From JBGSUZ01 sp043770095 (GTDB taxonomy: Bacteria > Bacillota > Clostridia > Peptostreptococcales > Acidaminobacteraceae): a DNA stretch of 64,000 nt. Shown here piece by piece: positions 8,981 through 19,049 of the stretch. The notes under the pieces are model-generated. The model saw only the letters and a list, made by a program, of their open reading frames with translations. It made no database searches and was not told the DNA's origin. The stretch is taken from NCBI GenBank assembly GCA_043770095.1, contig JAYVIR010000092.1, forward strand, positions 62,001 through 126,000, given 5' to 3'. Position numbers and translations under genes: made by a program. Positions within the stretch are counted from its first letter, which is position 1; each line of letters begins with the position of its first letter.

Positions 8981-11407
8981 TTAACGGACGCTTTTAATGC
9001 GCCAAATATCTTTTGCGTATAAACTAATGGTATTGTCACTTGAAAAAATTCCTGATTTCGCAATGTTAACCAAAGACATTTCTGCCCATAGATATTTGTC
9101 GCGATATGCTTCACCAAGTTTCTTTTGAGCGAGCGCATAAGAATCAAAATCTTTTAAAACGAAATATTCATCGTTATGGCGAATCAAGGAATCCTGAATA
9201 ATTGAGAATTCGCCGTCAACCACTCTTAAGAAACCATTGTTCAATTGATTGATGATCAACTGAATTCGGTGATCCTTTTGATAGATTTCATAGGCATTAT
9301 AATTTCGATTGGCATAATAATTATAAACTTCCTCTTCTTTAAGACCAAAGATGAAAATATTATCATTGCCCACTTGTTCCATAATTTCAACATTAGCACC
9401 ATCTAACGTCGCAATCGTAACCGCGCCATTCATCATAAATTTCATGTTGCCAGTCCCTGATGCTTCTTTAGTGGTGGTTGAAATTTGCTCGCTTACATCA
9501 GCTGCAGGCATTAGTATTTCAGCCAAGGATACGCTGTAGTTTTCCATAAAGACAACTTTCAGTTTATCGTTAATCATACGGTCATTGTTAACCACATCCG
9601 CTACTGAATTGATTAACTTAATCATTTGCTTGGCAATATAGTAACCCGGAGCCGCTTTTGCGCCAAATATAAACGTTCTAGGCGGCACATCCAAATCTGG
9701 ATTTTCACGAAGTTCATTATATAAGTGCATGATGTGTAAAACATTTAAAGTCTGGCGTTTGTATTCATGCAGCCTTTTCACTTGAATATCGAAAATCGAT
9801 TTAGGATTGACCACAATGCCATTTCGTTCCAAAATAATCCTAGCCAAGCGCTCCTTGTTTTCCAACTTAACCGCCATTAATCGGTCTAAAAACACTTTGT
9901 CATTTCGGTAGCCTAATAGCTTTTCAAGTTCCATAGGCTTGTGAATCCAATTGTCGCCAATGGTTTCTGTGATAAGACTTGTCAAATTCGGATTACAATA
10001 CATTAACCACCTGCGGTGCGTAATGCCATTTGTTTTGTTATTAAATTTTTGAGGAAAGAAATCATAAAGATCCTTCATTTCTCTATTTTTTAATATTTCA
10101 CTATGAAGTTTTGCCACGCCATTAATGCTGTGGCTACCTACAACGCAAAGATTAGCCATATGAACCATACCATTTGAAATGATGGCCATATCCGAAATTT
10201 TTTGATGATTGCCTTCGTATTTTTTATTCCAAAGATCTTTACAAAAACGCTCATTAATTTCATTAGTAATCATAAAGACTCTTGGCATTAAATTTTGATA
10301 CATGTCTACAGGCCATTTTTCCATCGCTTCGTGAAGAATGGTATGATTCGTATAACTGATAACATTGGTGGTAATTCTCCATGCTTCATCCCATGTGAGC
10401 TCTTCCATATCCATTAAAATTCTCATGAGTTCCGGGATTGCAAGCGCAGGATGGGTATCGTTTACGTGAATTGAAATGAATTTATCCAAATCATAAATAC
10501 TTCTATTTCTCTTTTTATGAGCTCGGATAATGCCTTGAACCCCCGCAGAAACAAAGAAATATTCTTGCTTTAGTCGGAGCAATTTACCTTCATCGTAAGA
10601 GTCATTTGGATAAAGCACCTGAGAGATTGCTTCCACATTATGTTTTTGCTCAAATGCTCTTGAATAATCACCGCGGTTAAAATTGATAAAATCGAATTCA
10701 CGGTTCATCGTTTCTGCACTGTAAAGTCGCAGTGTGTTGACAATGCCATTCAAATACCCTGGTACTGGCGTGTCATACGGTACCGCAAGCACAGATTCAT
10801 AGTCTTCGTGAATATAGACTTCTTTACCCTTAATCGTGTCTTGGCGAATGTATCCGCCAAATTTTATTTCAATTGATTTATCAGGCTTTTTCACTTCCCA
10901 AACATTACGGTTTTCAAGCCATCTATCAGGAAATTCAACTTGATAACCATTGACTATTTTCTGTTCAAACAAACCATAGTTATAGCGAATGCCTACCCCA
11001 TGTCCTGGAACAGCAATACTTGCCATTGAATCTAGGAAACAAGAAGCCAATCTTCCAAGTCCCCCATTGCCAAGACCTTGGTCTTTTTCTATATTTTCAA
11101 TATCTTCTAGGTTAAAGTCTAGTTCATTGAAAACTTCCTCTACTAAAGGTCTGATACCAAGGGCATTAAGATTGTTTACTAAAAATCTTCCATTAAGAAA
11201 TTCCATCGAAAAATAGAACACTTGCTTCACGTCTCGATTGGTATATTCCTTAATAGTATTCACCCAGTCATCTGTTAAATATTCTTTCGTTAAACTTCCC
11301 AGAGCATGATAGCGATCCCATGTTGAGGTGTCTTCTAATGCTTTTCCGCTATCAGACTTTAACCGCTTTAAATAATCACTTAGAAACTGTTTTTTAGTAA
11401 GATCCAT
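8981..11407 (-). CDS. glgP: glycogen/maltodextrin phosphorylase
   Basis: Releases glucose-1-phosphate from alpha-1,4-glucan ends using phosphate and pyridoxal phosphate. The 808-residue length is normal. The PLP-lysine motif EASGTGNMKFMMNGA lies near residue 653, and GNGGLGRLASCFLDS, the sugar-phosphate binding block, near residue 110. It starts 12 bases after the glgA stop with a weak GGTGAT ribosome site, so translation probably depends on coupling to glgA. Co-expression with synthesis genes is common in Firmicute glg operons. Confidence 0.96.
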   Translation of the reverse strand: MDLTKKQFLSDYLKRLKSDSGKALEDTSTWDRYHALGSLTKEYLTDDWVNTIKEYTNRDVKQVFYFSMEFLNGRFLVNNLNALGIRPLVEEVFNELDFNLEDIENIEKDQGLGNGGLGRLASCFLDSMASIAVPGHGVGIRYNYGLFEQKIVNGYQVEFPDRWLENRNVWEVKKPDKSIEIKFGGYIRQDTIKGKEVYIHEDYESVLAVPYDTPVPGYLNGIVNTLRLYSAETMNREFDFINFNRGDYSRAFEQKHNVEAISQVLYPNDSYDEGKLLRLKQEYFFVSAGVQGIIRAHKKRNRSIYDLDKFISIHVNDTHPALAIPELMRILMDMEELTWDEAWRITTNVISYTNHTILHEAMEKWPVDMYQNLMPRVFMITNEINERFCKDLWNKKYEGNHQKISDMAIISNGMVHMANLCVVGSHSINGVAKLHSEILKNREMKDLYDFFPQKFNNKTNGITHRRWLMYCNPNLTSLITETIGDNWIHKPMELEKLLGYRNDKVFLDRLMAVKLENKERLARIILERNGIVVNPKSIFDIQVKRLHEYKRQTLNVLHIMHLYNELRENPDLDVPPRTFIFGAKAAPGYYIAKQMIKLINSVADVVNNDRMINDKLKVVFMENYSVSLAEILMPAADVSEQISTTTKEASGTGNMKFMMNGAVTIATLDGANVEIMEQVGNDNIFIFGLKEEEVYNYYANRNYNAYEIYQKDHRIQLIINQLNNGFLRVVDGEFSIIQDSLIRHNDEYFVLKDFDSYALAQKKLGEAYRDKYLWAEMSLVNIAKSGIFSSDNTISLYAKDIWRIKSVR

Positions 11408-11419
11408 ATTATCACCAGC

Positions 11420-12847
11420 CTATATTATTGTTTGATAGAGTGCGATATATTCTTGTGCTGATTTTTCCCAACTATTATCTGCACTCATCGCTTGATACAT
11501 TAATTGTTTCCAAATGTCCTTCTGATGATAATAGCTTACCGCTTCTTTAACTTTAAATAGCATTTCATGTGCATTGTAATTGGCAAAGGCAAACCCATTC
11601 CCCTCACCAGTAAATTCATTATATGGTATAACGGTATCTCTTAAACCACCCGTTTCGCGAACAATCGGAACAGCTCCATAACGAAGGGCTACCATTTGAC
11701 CAATACCACATGGCTCAATCTTAGATGGCATTAAGAACAGATCTGCTGCCGCATAAATTTTTTGAGCCAGCGAATTGTTAAATTCAACGACGACTCTCAT
11801 TCGCTCAGGATAACGTTGTCCGTAATATTTAAACATGTTTTCATAGTGGCTATCACCTTTTCCAAGTACCACCATTTGAATGTCCTGATCGAAGAACTCT
11901 TGAATCACATGCTCCATTAAATCTAGACCTTTCATATCAATTAGCCTAGAAACAATTGCAATTAATGGTATTTCGGGGTCAATATGAAGACCAAGAAGTT
12001 CTTGCAATTTAAGTTTGTTTTCTACCTTCAGATCTAAAGTATGAATGTTATAATTCTTGAATATACTCACATCCGTTGCAGGGTTATAAGATTGAACGTC
12101 AATTCCATTTGTAATGCCGCTAAGCTTGTGCTGGATTTGATTTAATTCCCACTCCAATTCCTCTCCATAAAAACTATCCAAAATTTCGCCTGCATAGGTT
12201 TTGCTGACTGTTGTTACTTGATCAGCATAATTGATGCCCGCCTTCATGAAATTAATGCGGTCTTTAAAGGTAATGCTGCCATCAAAATAACAATCGAGTC
12301 CCATTCCAAAAAGATCTTCCAATATTTGAGGGTGGAAAATACCTTGGTACTTCAAATTGTGGATGGTGAAAATTGTTTTAATGTCTTTTAAGAGTTCATC
12401 TTCATTAAATTTTCGTTTGATTAAAAGGGGAATCATTGCAGTATGCCAATCATTCACGTGAATAATCTCAGGTTTGAAGTCAAGATAGCGAATGGCCTCT
12501 AAAACTGCCTGGCTGTAATATGAAAACCGCTCATAGTCGTCATCATATCCATATAAATTACCACGTTTGAAGTACTGTTCATTATCTATAAAGTAATAAT
12601 GAACACCTTCATGAGTAAGTTCACTAATACCTAGATAAACCTGTCTCCAACCCATTTTAAAATGCGTTTCATACAGCACTTTTTCTTTTGCTTGTAGTTC
12701 CATCGGCAAATTAAAATCTTTTGGAATCATAACACGAACATCTATTTCTTGTTTTCTAAGTTCTTTTGGCAAAGAGAAGGCTACGTCGCCAAGTCCGCCT
12801 GTTTTGCTAAAAGGTACAGCCTCTGACGATACAAATAATACATTCAT
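11420..12847 (-). CDS. glgA: glycogen synthase (ADP-glucose type, GT5)
   Basis: Extends alpha-1,4-glucan from ADP-glucose made by GlgC. The N-terminal FSKTGGLGDV is the ADP-glucose binding loop; the C-terminal half has the GT-B donor-site block KIEPCGIGQMVALRYG followed by RETGGLRDTV. ATG 12847 follows an AGGTG ribosome site by 7 bases; an upstream in-frame GTG at 12862 overlaps that site. 475 residues is the family length. Fifth of the co-linear glg genes by position, 23 bases after glgD. Confidence 0.96.
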   Translation of the reverse strand: MNVLFVSSEAVPFSKTGGLGDVAFSLPKELRKQEIDVRVMIPKDFNLPMELQAKEKVLYETHFKMGWRQVYLGISELTHEGVHYYFIDNEQYFKRGNLYGYDDDYERFSYYSQAVLEAIRYLDFKPEIIHVNDWHTAMIPLLIKRKFNEDELLKDIKTIFTIHNLKYQGIFHPQILEDLFGMGLDCYFDGSITFKDRINFMKAGINYADQVTTVSKTYAGEILDSFYGEELEWELNQIQHKLSGITNGIDVQSYNPATDVSIFKNYNIHTLDLKVENKLKLQELLGLHIDPEIPLIAIVSRLIDMKGLDLMEHVIQEFFDQDIQMVVLGKGDSHYENMFKYYGQRYPERMRVVVEFNNSLAQKIYAAADLFLMPSKIEPCGIGQMVALRYGAVPIVRETGGLRDTVIPYNEFTGEGNGFAFANYNAHEMLFKVKEAVSYYHQKDIWKQLMYQAMSADNSWEKSAQEYIALYQTII

Positions 12848-12870
12848 ACATTTACACCTCACTAAACAGA

Positions 12871-13989
12871 TTATAAAACCATATTTTTCTTAATCACAAA
12901 TGGATTTTGTTTATCTCCAAACAACATCTTATTGGAATTAATAACCACGTTTTTATCAAGAATAACGTAGCTTAAGTTGGTTGTTTCATTGATAATGACA
13001 TTTGGAAATACAATTGAGTTTCTAACAATTGCGCCTTTTTTTATGTGCACATCTCTACAAATAATAGAATTTTCCACGGTGCCTTCAATAATGCACCCGT
13101 TGGCTATCATCGAATTAGAGATAAAACTGTCCTCAGAGTAATAGGTCGATGGGGCATCCATAACCTTGGTAAAAATCTTGCCATTCTTGTTGAACAATTC
13201 GTGCCAAGCCTCTTCATTTAAAAGATCCATATTCGTTTGGAAATAATTAGGTGTGTTATTGATGCAACCTAAATAACCTCCAAAACGCCACCCTTTAACA
13301 TCAAAACTACTTAAGCGGTTCATGATACCTTCTTTAAGAAATCTTGCATCACCTTTTTGAATGGATTCCTCAATAATTTTGATCAATAGTTCTCGTTTTA
13401 AAACGTACATTTCCAAAGAAATATTATAATATTTATCCTTTCCAAGATTCTTGCCAATGCCAATAATATTTTCATCGGTATCTAGCTCAAGCGTATCACA
13501 GCCCATAAAGCGACCAACCGAATTTTCCATTTTCTTATAGGCAATAGTAATGTCGGCTCCTGTCGCTTTATGCGCTTTAACCATTTTTTTAAAATCCATA
13601 TTGCAGATCATATAGCTTCTTGAAAGAATGACATATTGTTGTGTAGAATTTTTTAAATAATCTATATGATTTTTAAAATACTCCAAATCACCTAACCTTC
13701 GGTTGTTATCATCTGGGTTTTGATCTGGATAAAACACAAACAGCCCATCCTTTTTGCGATCAAGACCCCAATGCTTTCCACTTCCAAGGTGCATCATTAA
13801 TGAATGACCTTTTCCATGGTTAAAAATTGCGACGTTAGTAAGACCAGCATTGACCATATTGGAGAGTGCAAAGTCAATGACTCTATAACGTCCCAAAATA
13901 TGAATGGATGCCAGGTTTCGACCGAGTGTCAAGTCCTTGACGTTCTCTTCTGATTCACTCAAATTAATTATGCCCATAACATCATTCAT
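12871..13989 (-). CDS. glgD: GlgD, regulatory subunit of glucose-1-phosphate adenylyltransferase
   Basis: Pairs with GlgC in Firmicutes to form a more active ADP-glucose pyrophosphorylase. The protein keeps the RYRVIDFALSNMVNAG block and a left-handed beta-helix C-terminus with hexapeptide-like repeats, but lacks the catalytic GGxGxRL loop, which is replaced by LSESEENVKDLTLGRNL; this is typical of GlgD. ATG 13989 overlaps the glgC stop by 8 bases and has GGAGG 8 bases upstream, so the two subunits are translationally coupled. Confidence 0.95.
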   Translation of the reverse strand: MNDVMGIINLSESEENVKDLTLGRNLASIHILGRYRVIDFALSNMVNAGLTNVAIFNHGKGHSLMMHLGSGKHWGLDRKKDGLFVFYPDQNPDDNNRRLGDLEYFKNHIDYLKNSTQQYVILSRSYMICNMDFKKMVKAHKATGADITIAYKKMENSVGRFMGCDTLELDTDENIIGIGKNLGKDKYYNISLEMYVLKRELLIKIIEESIQKGDARFLKEGIMNRLSSFDVKGWRFGGYLGCINNTPNYFQTNMDLLNEEAWHELFNKNGKIFTKVMDAPSTYYSEDSFISNSMIANGCIIEGTVENSIICRDVHIKKGAIVRNSIVFPNVIINETTNLSYVILDKNVVINSNKMLFGDKQNPFVIKKNMVL

Positions 13990-15127
13990 GACTTTCTCCT
14001 CCCTTATCTCCGGCATATACCTGTATCAAATCTTCTCTGCCAATAATCTTAGTCCCCTTTGGCACCCTTACGCCGCTAATGACGATAGCATATTCAATTT
14101 GACAGTCATCCTCAATAATGACATCTGGCATAATGACAGATTTTCTTATTTTAGAGTTATTGCCAATATGGACATCTGTACTGATGACAGAGTATTTGAC
14201 ATTGCCTTTAATCAAACAGCCGTCATTTACTAGTGAAAGCTCCACACTTGCCGATGCACTAATATAGTGAGGCGGACTCATAGGGTTCACGCTATAGTTG
14301 CGCCATGCCTTGTCGTGAAGATTGAGTTCATTGTCGAGGTTAATGAGATCCATATTGGCTTCCCATAAACTTTCTACAGTTCCAACATCTTTCCAGTAAC
14401 CATTAAACCGATAGGCATATACAGGACAATGTTCTTGAACCATTTTAGGGATAATGTCCTTGCCAAAGTCATGCGTGGTCTCTTCATTTTCATTTTCTCT
14501 TATGAGTCTTTCCCTGAGCACTTGCCAATTAAAAATGTATATTCCCATTGAAGCTAAATTGGTTGTTGGATTTTCAGGCTTTTCATGAAAGTCAAAAATC
14601 AGGTCATTCTCATCTGCAGATAATAGCCCAAACCTTGAAGCTTCCTCTAGTGGCACTTCAATGACTGCAATGGTCAAATCTGCATTTAACGTTTTATGTA
14701 CAGTGAGCATTTTTTGATAATCCATTTTATATATGTGATCTCCCGAGAGAATAAGCACATATTCAGGATCATACGAATCGATGTAAGCCATGTTTTCATA
14801 AATCGCATTGGCTGTTCCTTGATAAAACTTTCCACCGTCTTTGTCAAAAAACGGCTGAAGGATTTTAACCCCGCCAGAATTCTTATCCAAATCCCATGAA
14901 CTTCCGATTCCAATGTGCGTATTGAGTTCCAACGGTTGATACTGCGTGAGAACGCCGACAGCCGAAATATTTGAGTTGGAACAATTGCTTAATGTAAAGT
15001 CAATAATTCGATATTTCCCGCCAAACGGTACCGCTGGTTTTGCGATGCAATCTGTAATTTCTCTTAGCCTTGAGCCCTGCCCACCTGCTAAAATCATGGC
15101 CACCATTTCCTGTTTGTAATTAGCCAA
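13982..15127 (-). CDS. glgC: glucose-1-phosphate adenylyltransferase
   Basis: Makes ADP-glucose from ATP and glucose-1-phosphate, the committed step to glycogen. The catalytic loop AMILAGGQGSRL lies near the N-terminus, followed by KPAVPFGGKYRIIDF and the VLILSGDHIYKMDY nucleotide-sugar block; the C-terminus is a beta-helix. The start is set at TTG 15127, about 9 bases after GAGGG; a GTG at 15136 lies within that ribosome site. It overlaps the end of glgB by 8 bases. The TTG choice is moderately sure. Confidence 0.95.
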   Translation of the reverse strand: MANYKQEMVAMILAGGQGSRLREITDCIAKPAVPFGGKYRIIDFTLSNCSNSNISAVGVLTQYQPLELNTHIGIGSSWDLDKNSGGVKILQPFFDKDGGKFYQGTANAIYENMAYIDSYDPEYVLILSGDHIYKMDYQKMLTVHKTLNADLTIAVIEVPLEEASRFGLLSADENDLIFDFHEKPENPTTNLASMGIYIFNWQVLRERLIRENENEETTHDFGKDIIPKMVQEHCPVYAYRFNGYWKDVGTVESLWEANMDLINLDNELNLHDKAWRNYSVNPMSPPHYISASASVELSLVNDGCLIKGNVKYSVISTDVHIGNNSKIRKSVIMPDVIIEDDCQIEYAIVISGVRVPKGTKIIGREDLIQVYAGDKGGESHE

Positions 15128-17018
15128 GCAAGTCACCCTCTTTCCTTTTATTTAAAATAACAACGGATAGCGCCGGCAAATTAATCGCCACTGCATATTT
15201 TTGATGGTGCCACACTTTCTTTTTCGGAATCAAAGCTTCAACCTGCTTGACACCCATGCCTCCAAACACTTCTTGATCAGAGTTAAACAGTTCATGCCAC
15301 TCACTTTGCTCTTTAACGCCAATCCAAAACTGTTCATAAGTATTGGGACTGAAATTTAATGCGATGATTAAGTCATCTGTTTTTTTTGCCCCTTTTCTTT
15401 CATAGATCAATACGCTTTGTGGTGCATTGTCACAATCAATCCATTGAAATCCTTTAAAAGAATCGTCAATTTCATAAAGAGCTGGAAACTGTTTATACAA
15501 TTCATTGATTGCTTTGGTATAATTTGAAAATTTCAAGTGCATGTCATACTCTTTTAAAAACCAATCCAATTCCCTCTGATAATTCCACTCAATAAAATGG
15601 CCTAGCTCATTCCCCATAAAACTGAGTTTTTTCCCAGGGTGTGTCATATAATAACCCATCAGCACTCTAAGATTTGCGAACTTTTGCAAATAATCTCCAG
15701 GCATTCTGCCAATTAACGATTTTTTGCCATGCACGACTTCGTCGTGGGAAAAAGGCAGAATATAATTTTCTGAAAAAGCATACATTAACGAAAAATTTAG
15801 AAGGTGATGCGTATTTTTCCGTTCTTCATAGTCCATTGAAAAATAAGTTAGGGTATCATTCATCCACCCCATATTCCATTTAAAATTAAATCCCAATCCG
15901 CCTTCGTCAACAGGATGGCTTACCTTTGGCCAAGCAGATGACTCTTCAGCAATCATCAACATATTAGGATATTCTTTAAAAACCGTTTCATTTAACTTTT
16001 TTATAAATTCGATGGCATGAGGATTTTCTTTATAACCGCGAAGTCCATCAGCACCGGGTTTCCCATAATCAGAGTAGATCATGTAGGCCACTGCATCTAC
16101 ACGAAGTCCGTCTACATGGTAATAGTCCATCCAAAATAATGCGTTTGAAATTAGAAAACTCCACACTTCCTTACGTGAAAAATCGAAATAATTGGTACCC
16201 CACTGGTGATTCATTGCCACGTTTTTATGAGCAGATTCATAGCAATATTCCCCATCAAAATAACTGAGTCCGTGTGCATCTCTGCAATAATGACAAGGAA
16301 CCCAGTCCAATATCACGCCAATTTGATGTTCATGGCAAAAATCAATGAGAAACATCAACCCTTCCGGCGTTCCATAACGACTTGTCGCAGAGAAAAAACC
16401 AGTCGTCTGATAACCCCATGACCCGTCAAATGGATGCTCCATGAGTGGCATAAATTCGACATGGGTATACCCATTTTCCTTCAAGTAAGGCACTAACAAA
16501 TGCGCCAACGACTCATAACTGTGAAAACTCCCGTCAGCCTTATGCATCCATGACCCTAAATGCATTTCATAAATATTAATGGGTTGCTCATAAGAGTTTT
16601 TTTGACTTCGCTTAACCATCCAAGGCTTATCATTCCACTGATATCCTGTAAGTTCATGAACTTTCGAGGCCGTATCAGGTCTTAACTCAGAATAAAACGC
16701 ATAGGGATCTGCCTTCAATAAGCGTTTTCCCTTTTTAGGAATAATTTCGTACTTATAAAGATCACCTGGGCCAATACCTTCAACAATGATGTTGTAAATA
16801 CCATCCTCACTAATTTTCATCAGCTCATGATTTTTTCCATTCCACTTATTGAAATCCCCGACCAGTTGAACACCTTTTGCATTTGGCGCCCACACCGAAA
16901 ATGAAAAACTATTCTCATTATGTCTGTGGGCTCCAAAGAATTCATAACTTTTATATGATTCTCCTTTATGAAACAGAAATTTTTCCATCTCATAATGTTC
17001 TAAATGCTTATGTTGCAA
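15120..17018 (-). CDS. glgB: 1,4-alpha-glucan branching enzyme
   Basis: Introduces alpha-1,6 branches during glycogen synthesis. An N-terminal CBM48 domain (FSFSVWAPNAKGVQLVGDFN) precedes the GH13 domain with nucleophile in VDGLRVDAVAYM near residue 306, acid in MIAEESSAWP near 357 and FSHDEVVHGK. The TTG start at 17018 has a GGGGGG ribosome site 7 bases upstream; the next ATG is 30 bases inside. It is first in the glg operon. The 200 bases upstream are AT-rich and contain one TTGACA at 17104-17109 without a well-spaced -10, so I do not assign the promoter. Confidence 0.96.
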   Translation of the reverse strand: MQHKHLEHYEMEKFLFHKGESYKSYEFFGAHRHNENSFSFSVWAPNAKGVQLVGDFNKWNGKNHELMKISEDGIYNIIVEGIGPGDLYKYEIIPKKGKRLLKADPYAFYSELRPDTASKVHELTGYQWNDKPWMVKRSQKNSYEQPINIYEMHLGSWMHKADGSFHSYESLAHLLVPYLKENGYTHVEFMPLMEHPFDGSWGYQTTGFFSATSRYGTPEGLMFLIDFCHEHQIGVILDWVPCHYCRDAHGLSYFDGEYCYESAHKNVAMNHQWGTNYFDFSRKEVWSFLISNALFWMDYYHVDGLRVDAVAYMIYSDYGKPGADGLRGYKENPHAIEFIKKLNETVFKEYPNMLMIAEESSAWPKVSHPVDEGGLGFNFKWNMGWMNDTLTYFSMDYEERKNTHHLLNFSLMYAFSENYILPFSHDEVVHGKKSLIGRMPGDYLQKFANLRVLMGYYMTHPGKKLSFMGNELGHFIEWNYQRELDWFLKEYDMHLKFSNYTKAINELYKQFPALYEIDDSFKGFQWIDCDNAPQSVLIYERKGAKKTDDLIIALNFSPNTYEQFWIGVKEQSEWHELFNSDQEVFGGMGVKQVEALIPKKKVWHHQKYAVAINLPALSVVILNKRKEGDLLG

Positions 17019-17220
17019 CGACGAGCCCCCCTCTCTGAAAGATTTAGTAAAAATTTGATTTTTTTAAAGCTGACTTCTTTACTTTCATACCCTTTGAGGT
17101 TGTTGTCAAAACATTAACTATTTGAAAAATACGACATTTTTTCTAGTTGATATACATTATCAATTTGTAAATAATACATTTGTATTTCGTTTAAAATACT
17201 TTTCAAATACGTTTAATGCA

Positions 17221-17255
17221 TTAAAAATAAAAATAGACGATCAAATGACCGTCTA
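17221..17255 (-). terminator. intrinsic terminator of the ilv operon
   Basis: Arms of TAGACG/CGTCTA, extended to 10 bases with one G-U pair, overlap the ilvB stop codon and are followed on the minus strand by TTTTTATTTTT. It separates ilvB from the glg promoter region. Confidence 0.8.
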
Positions 17256-18980
17256 CTTATAAAGTGCTTTTTCTAATCCTCTGCCTGGAGGTACAATTGG
17301 AAATACATGTTCATCATTAGGCACAGATACAATGGTCAGAGTGCTTCTTTTTTCAAACTTTGAAGCGTTTAATGCTTCTTTTAGTCCTGTGGCGTCAAAC
17401 GCTTTGTAAGACATCAATCCAAATGCTTTTGCAAGGCTTTCATAATCAATTTTCCCGCTGATTTCAGTTTCTGCATAAATTTTATTTTGGAATAACGTCT
17501 GCCACTGCTTTACCATCCCCAGAGAACGGTTGTCAAATAAAACAATATCCACTTTTAGGTCATAGTCCATTAATGTGATGAGTTCCTGAAAATTCATTCC
17601 AAAACTGCCATCACCCGTAATCAGCATGACAGACTTTTCTGGCTTACCAATTTTAGCGCCAATTGCTGCACCTAAGCCAAAACCCATCGTTCCCAGACCA
17701 CCGGAGCTAATCCAGTTTCGGCTATTTTGAATGCATAACTTTTGGGCAGACCACATTTGGTGTTGTCCCACATCTGTCGCATAAACGGTATTCCCATCGT
17801 CTGCTTCATTAATACAGTTAAAAATCCAATCCACACTACTCTCCTGTGGATTTTCAAATCCTATTTTTTCCAGAGAATCCAACCAGTCCGTTCTAATTTT
17901 CTTCTTTATATAAGGGTTAATTTTACGCATTATTTTTTTGGCATCTGCAGAAATGGTTAACTCTACTTTTAAGTTCTTATGATGCTCCATTGGGTCTAAA
18001 TCGATGTGAACGATTTTCGCGGCTATATCAAAAGTTTCCGGATTCCCAATCACGCGGTCGCTAAAACGCACCCCAATGGCAAGCAGCAAATCGCATTTGT
18101 TAATCGCCTCATTAGCCGTGCGACAGCCGTGCATACCTGCCATTCCAATAGAAAGTCTGTGCTTTCGACTGATGCACCCAAGTCCCATTAAGGAATGGAT
18201 GACTGGACAATCCATTTGCTCAGCGAGCGCTAGAAGTGCACGCTCGCCGTGACTTAGTTTTACCCCGCCTCCGCAGTAAATGAGCGGTCTCTGAGCTTCG
18301 TTAATCCACTGGATGAGTTGCTGCTCGTCTTTGCTTAAAGGTTCTTCAAGCTCACCGTATTCATAACTACGCATAACGTCTTTCGAGAATGAATTTTGTG
18401 CTGTATTTTGACTATCAAAAGCCTTCGGAAGATTTTTAGGCATTTTCTGAATCAAAAAATCTTTTGGAATATCGACTAGCACTGGCCCCGGACGACCTTC
18501 GCATGCTATTTCAAACGCTTTCTCCAAAACCGATTCCAACGACTCAGCCGAGTGCACCAAAAAATTGTGTTTCGTAATGGCCACCGTCATGCTGGTAATG
18601 TCCACCTCCTGAAAAGCGTCTTTGCCAATGAGGTGAGAAGGCACCTGACCGCTGATGATGACCATTGGGATCGAGTCCATAAAAGCGGTTGCTATCCCAG
18701 TCACCGTATTGGTTGCACCTGGTCCAGATGTGACAAAACAAACGCCGACTTTTCCAGTTGCCCTCGCATACCCATCCGCAGCATGTACGGCATGCTGTTC
18801 GTCTGAAGTTCTGAAGTGTTCTAACGCTGACTTATAATTGACCCATTCGTGATAGAGAGGAATAACAGCACCGCCAGGATAGCCAAATACCGTTGTCACA
18901 CCTTTCTGGATTAGTTTTTCTAAGACGACGCCTGCACCGCTAATTTCTGTTTTTTGTGACATGACAACTGTTTCTGACAT
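17253..18980 (-). CDS. ilvB: acetolactate synthase, large (catalytic) subunit
   Basis: Thiamine-diphosphate and FAD dependent enzyme that condenses pyruvate to acetolactate (valine, leucine) or with 2-oxobutyrate (isoleucine). Visible are GYPGGAVIPLY and TSDEQHAVHAADGYARATG with the catalytic glutamate at the N-terminus, and the ThDP-magnesium motif beginning GDGSFGMN in the C-terminal domain. 575 residues is normal. ATG 18980 has AGGAGG 8 bases upstream. The upstream 75 bases contain three tandem copies of this start region. It is the last gene of the ilvN-ilvC-ilvD-ilvB operon. Confidence 0.96.
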   Translation of the reverse strand: MSETVVMSQKTEISGAGVVLEKLIQKGVTTVFGYPGGAVIPLYHEWVNYKSALEHFRTSDEQHAVHAADGYARATGKVGVCFVTSGPGATNTVTGIATAFMDSIPMVIISGQVPSHLIGKDAFQEVDITSMTVAITKHNFLVHSAESLESVLEKAFEIACEGRPGPVLVDIPKDFLIQKMPKNLPKAFDSQNTAQNSFSKDVMRSYEYGELEEPLSKDEQQLIQWINEAQRPLIYCGGGVKLSHGERALLALAEQMDCPVIHSLMGLGCISRKHRLSIGMAGMHGCRTANEAINKCDLLLAIGVRFSDRVIGNPETFDIAAKIVHIDLDPMEHHKNLKVELTISADAKKIMRKINPYIKKKIRTDWLDSLEKIGFENPQESSVDWIFNCINEADDGNTVYATDVGQHQMWSAQKLCIQNSRNWISSGGLGTMGFGLGAAIGAKIGKPEKSVMLITGDGSFGMNFQELITLMDYDLKVDIVLFDNRSLGMVKQWQTLFQNKIYAETEISGKIDYESLAKAFGLMSYKAFDATGLKEALNASKFEKRSTLTIVSVPNDEHVFPIVPPGRGLEKALYK

Positions 18981-19049
18981 GAATAATGCCTCCTTTCTAT
19001 AAAATGATTAATGCATCCTGTCTATGACATGAATAATGCATCCTGTCTA
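18975..19049. repeat. three tandem copies of the ilvB ribosome-site/start region
   Basis: Related units lie at 18975-19000, 19005-19024 and 19025-19049. On the minus strand the copy farthest from ilvB reads AGGATGCATTATTCATGTCA then TAG, against AGGAGGCATTATTCATGTCA then GAA at the true start: one mismatch in 20. The far copy would therefore encode Met-Ser-stop behind a damaged Shine-Dalgarno. The middle copy lacks the ATG. Confidence 0.85.

Noticed and set aside
17019..17220. glg operon promoter at TTGACA 17104-17109
   Set aside because: No -10 hexamer at 16-18 bases; other -35/-10 pairs in this AT-rich stretch are equally weak.
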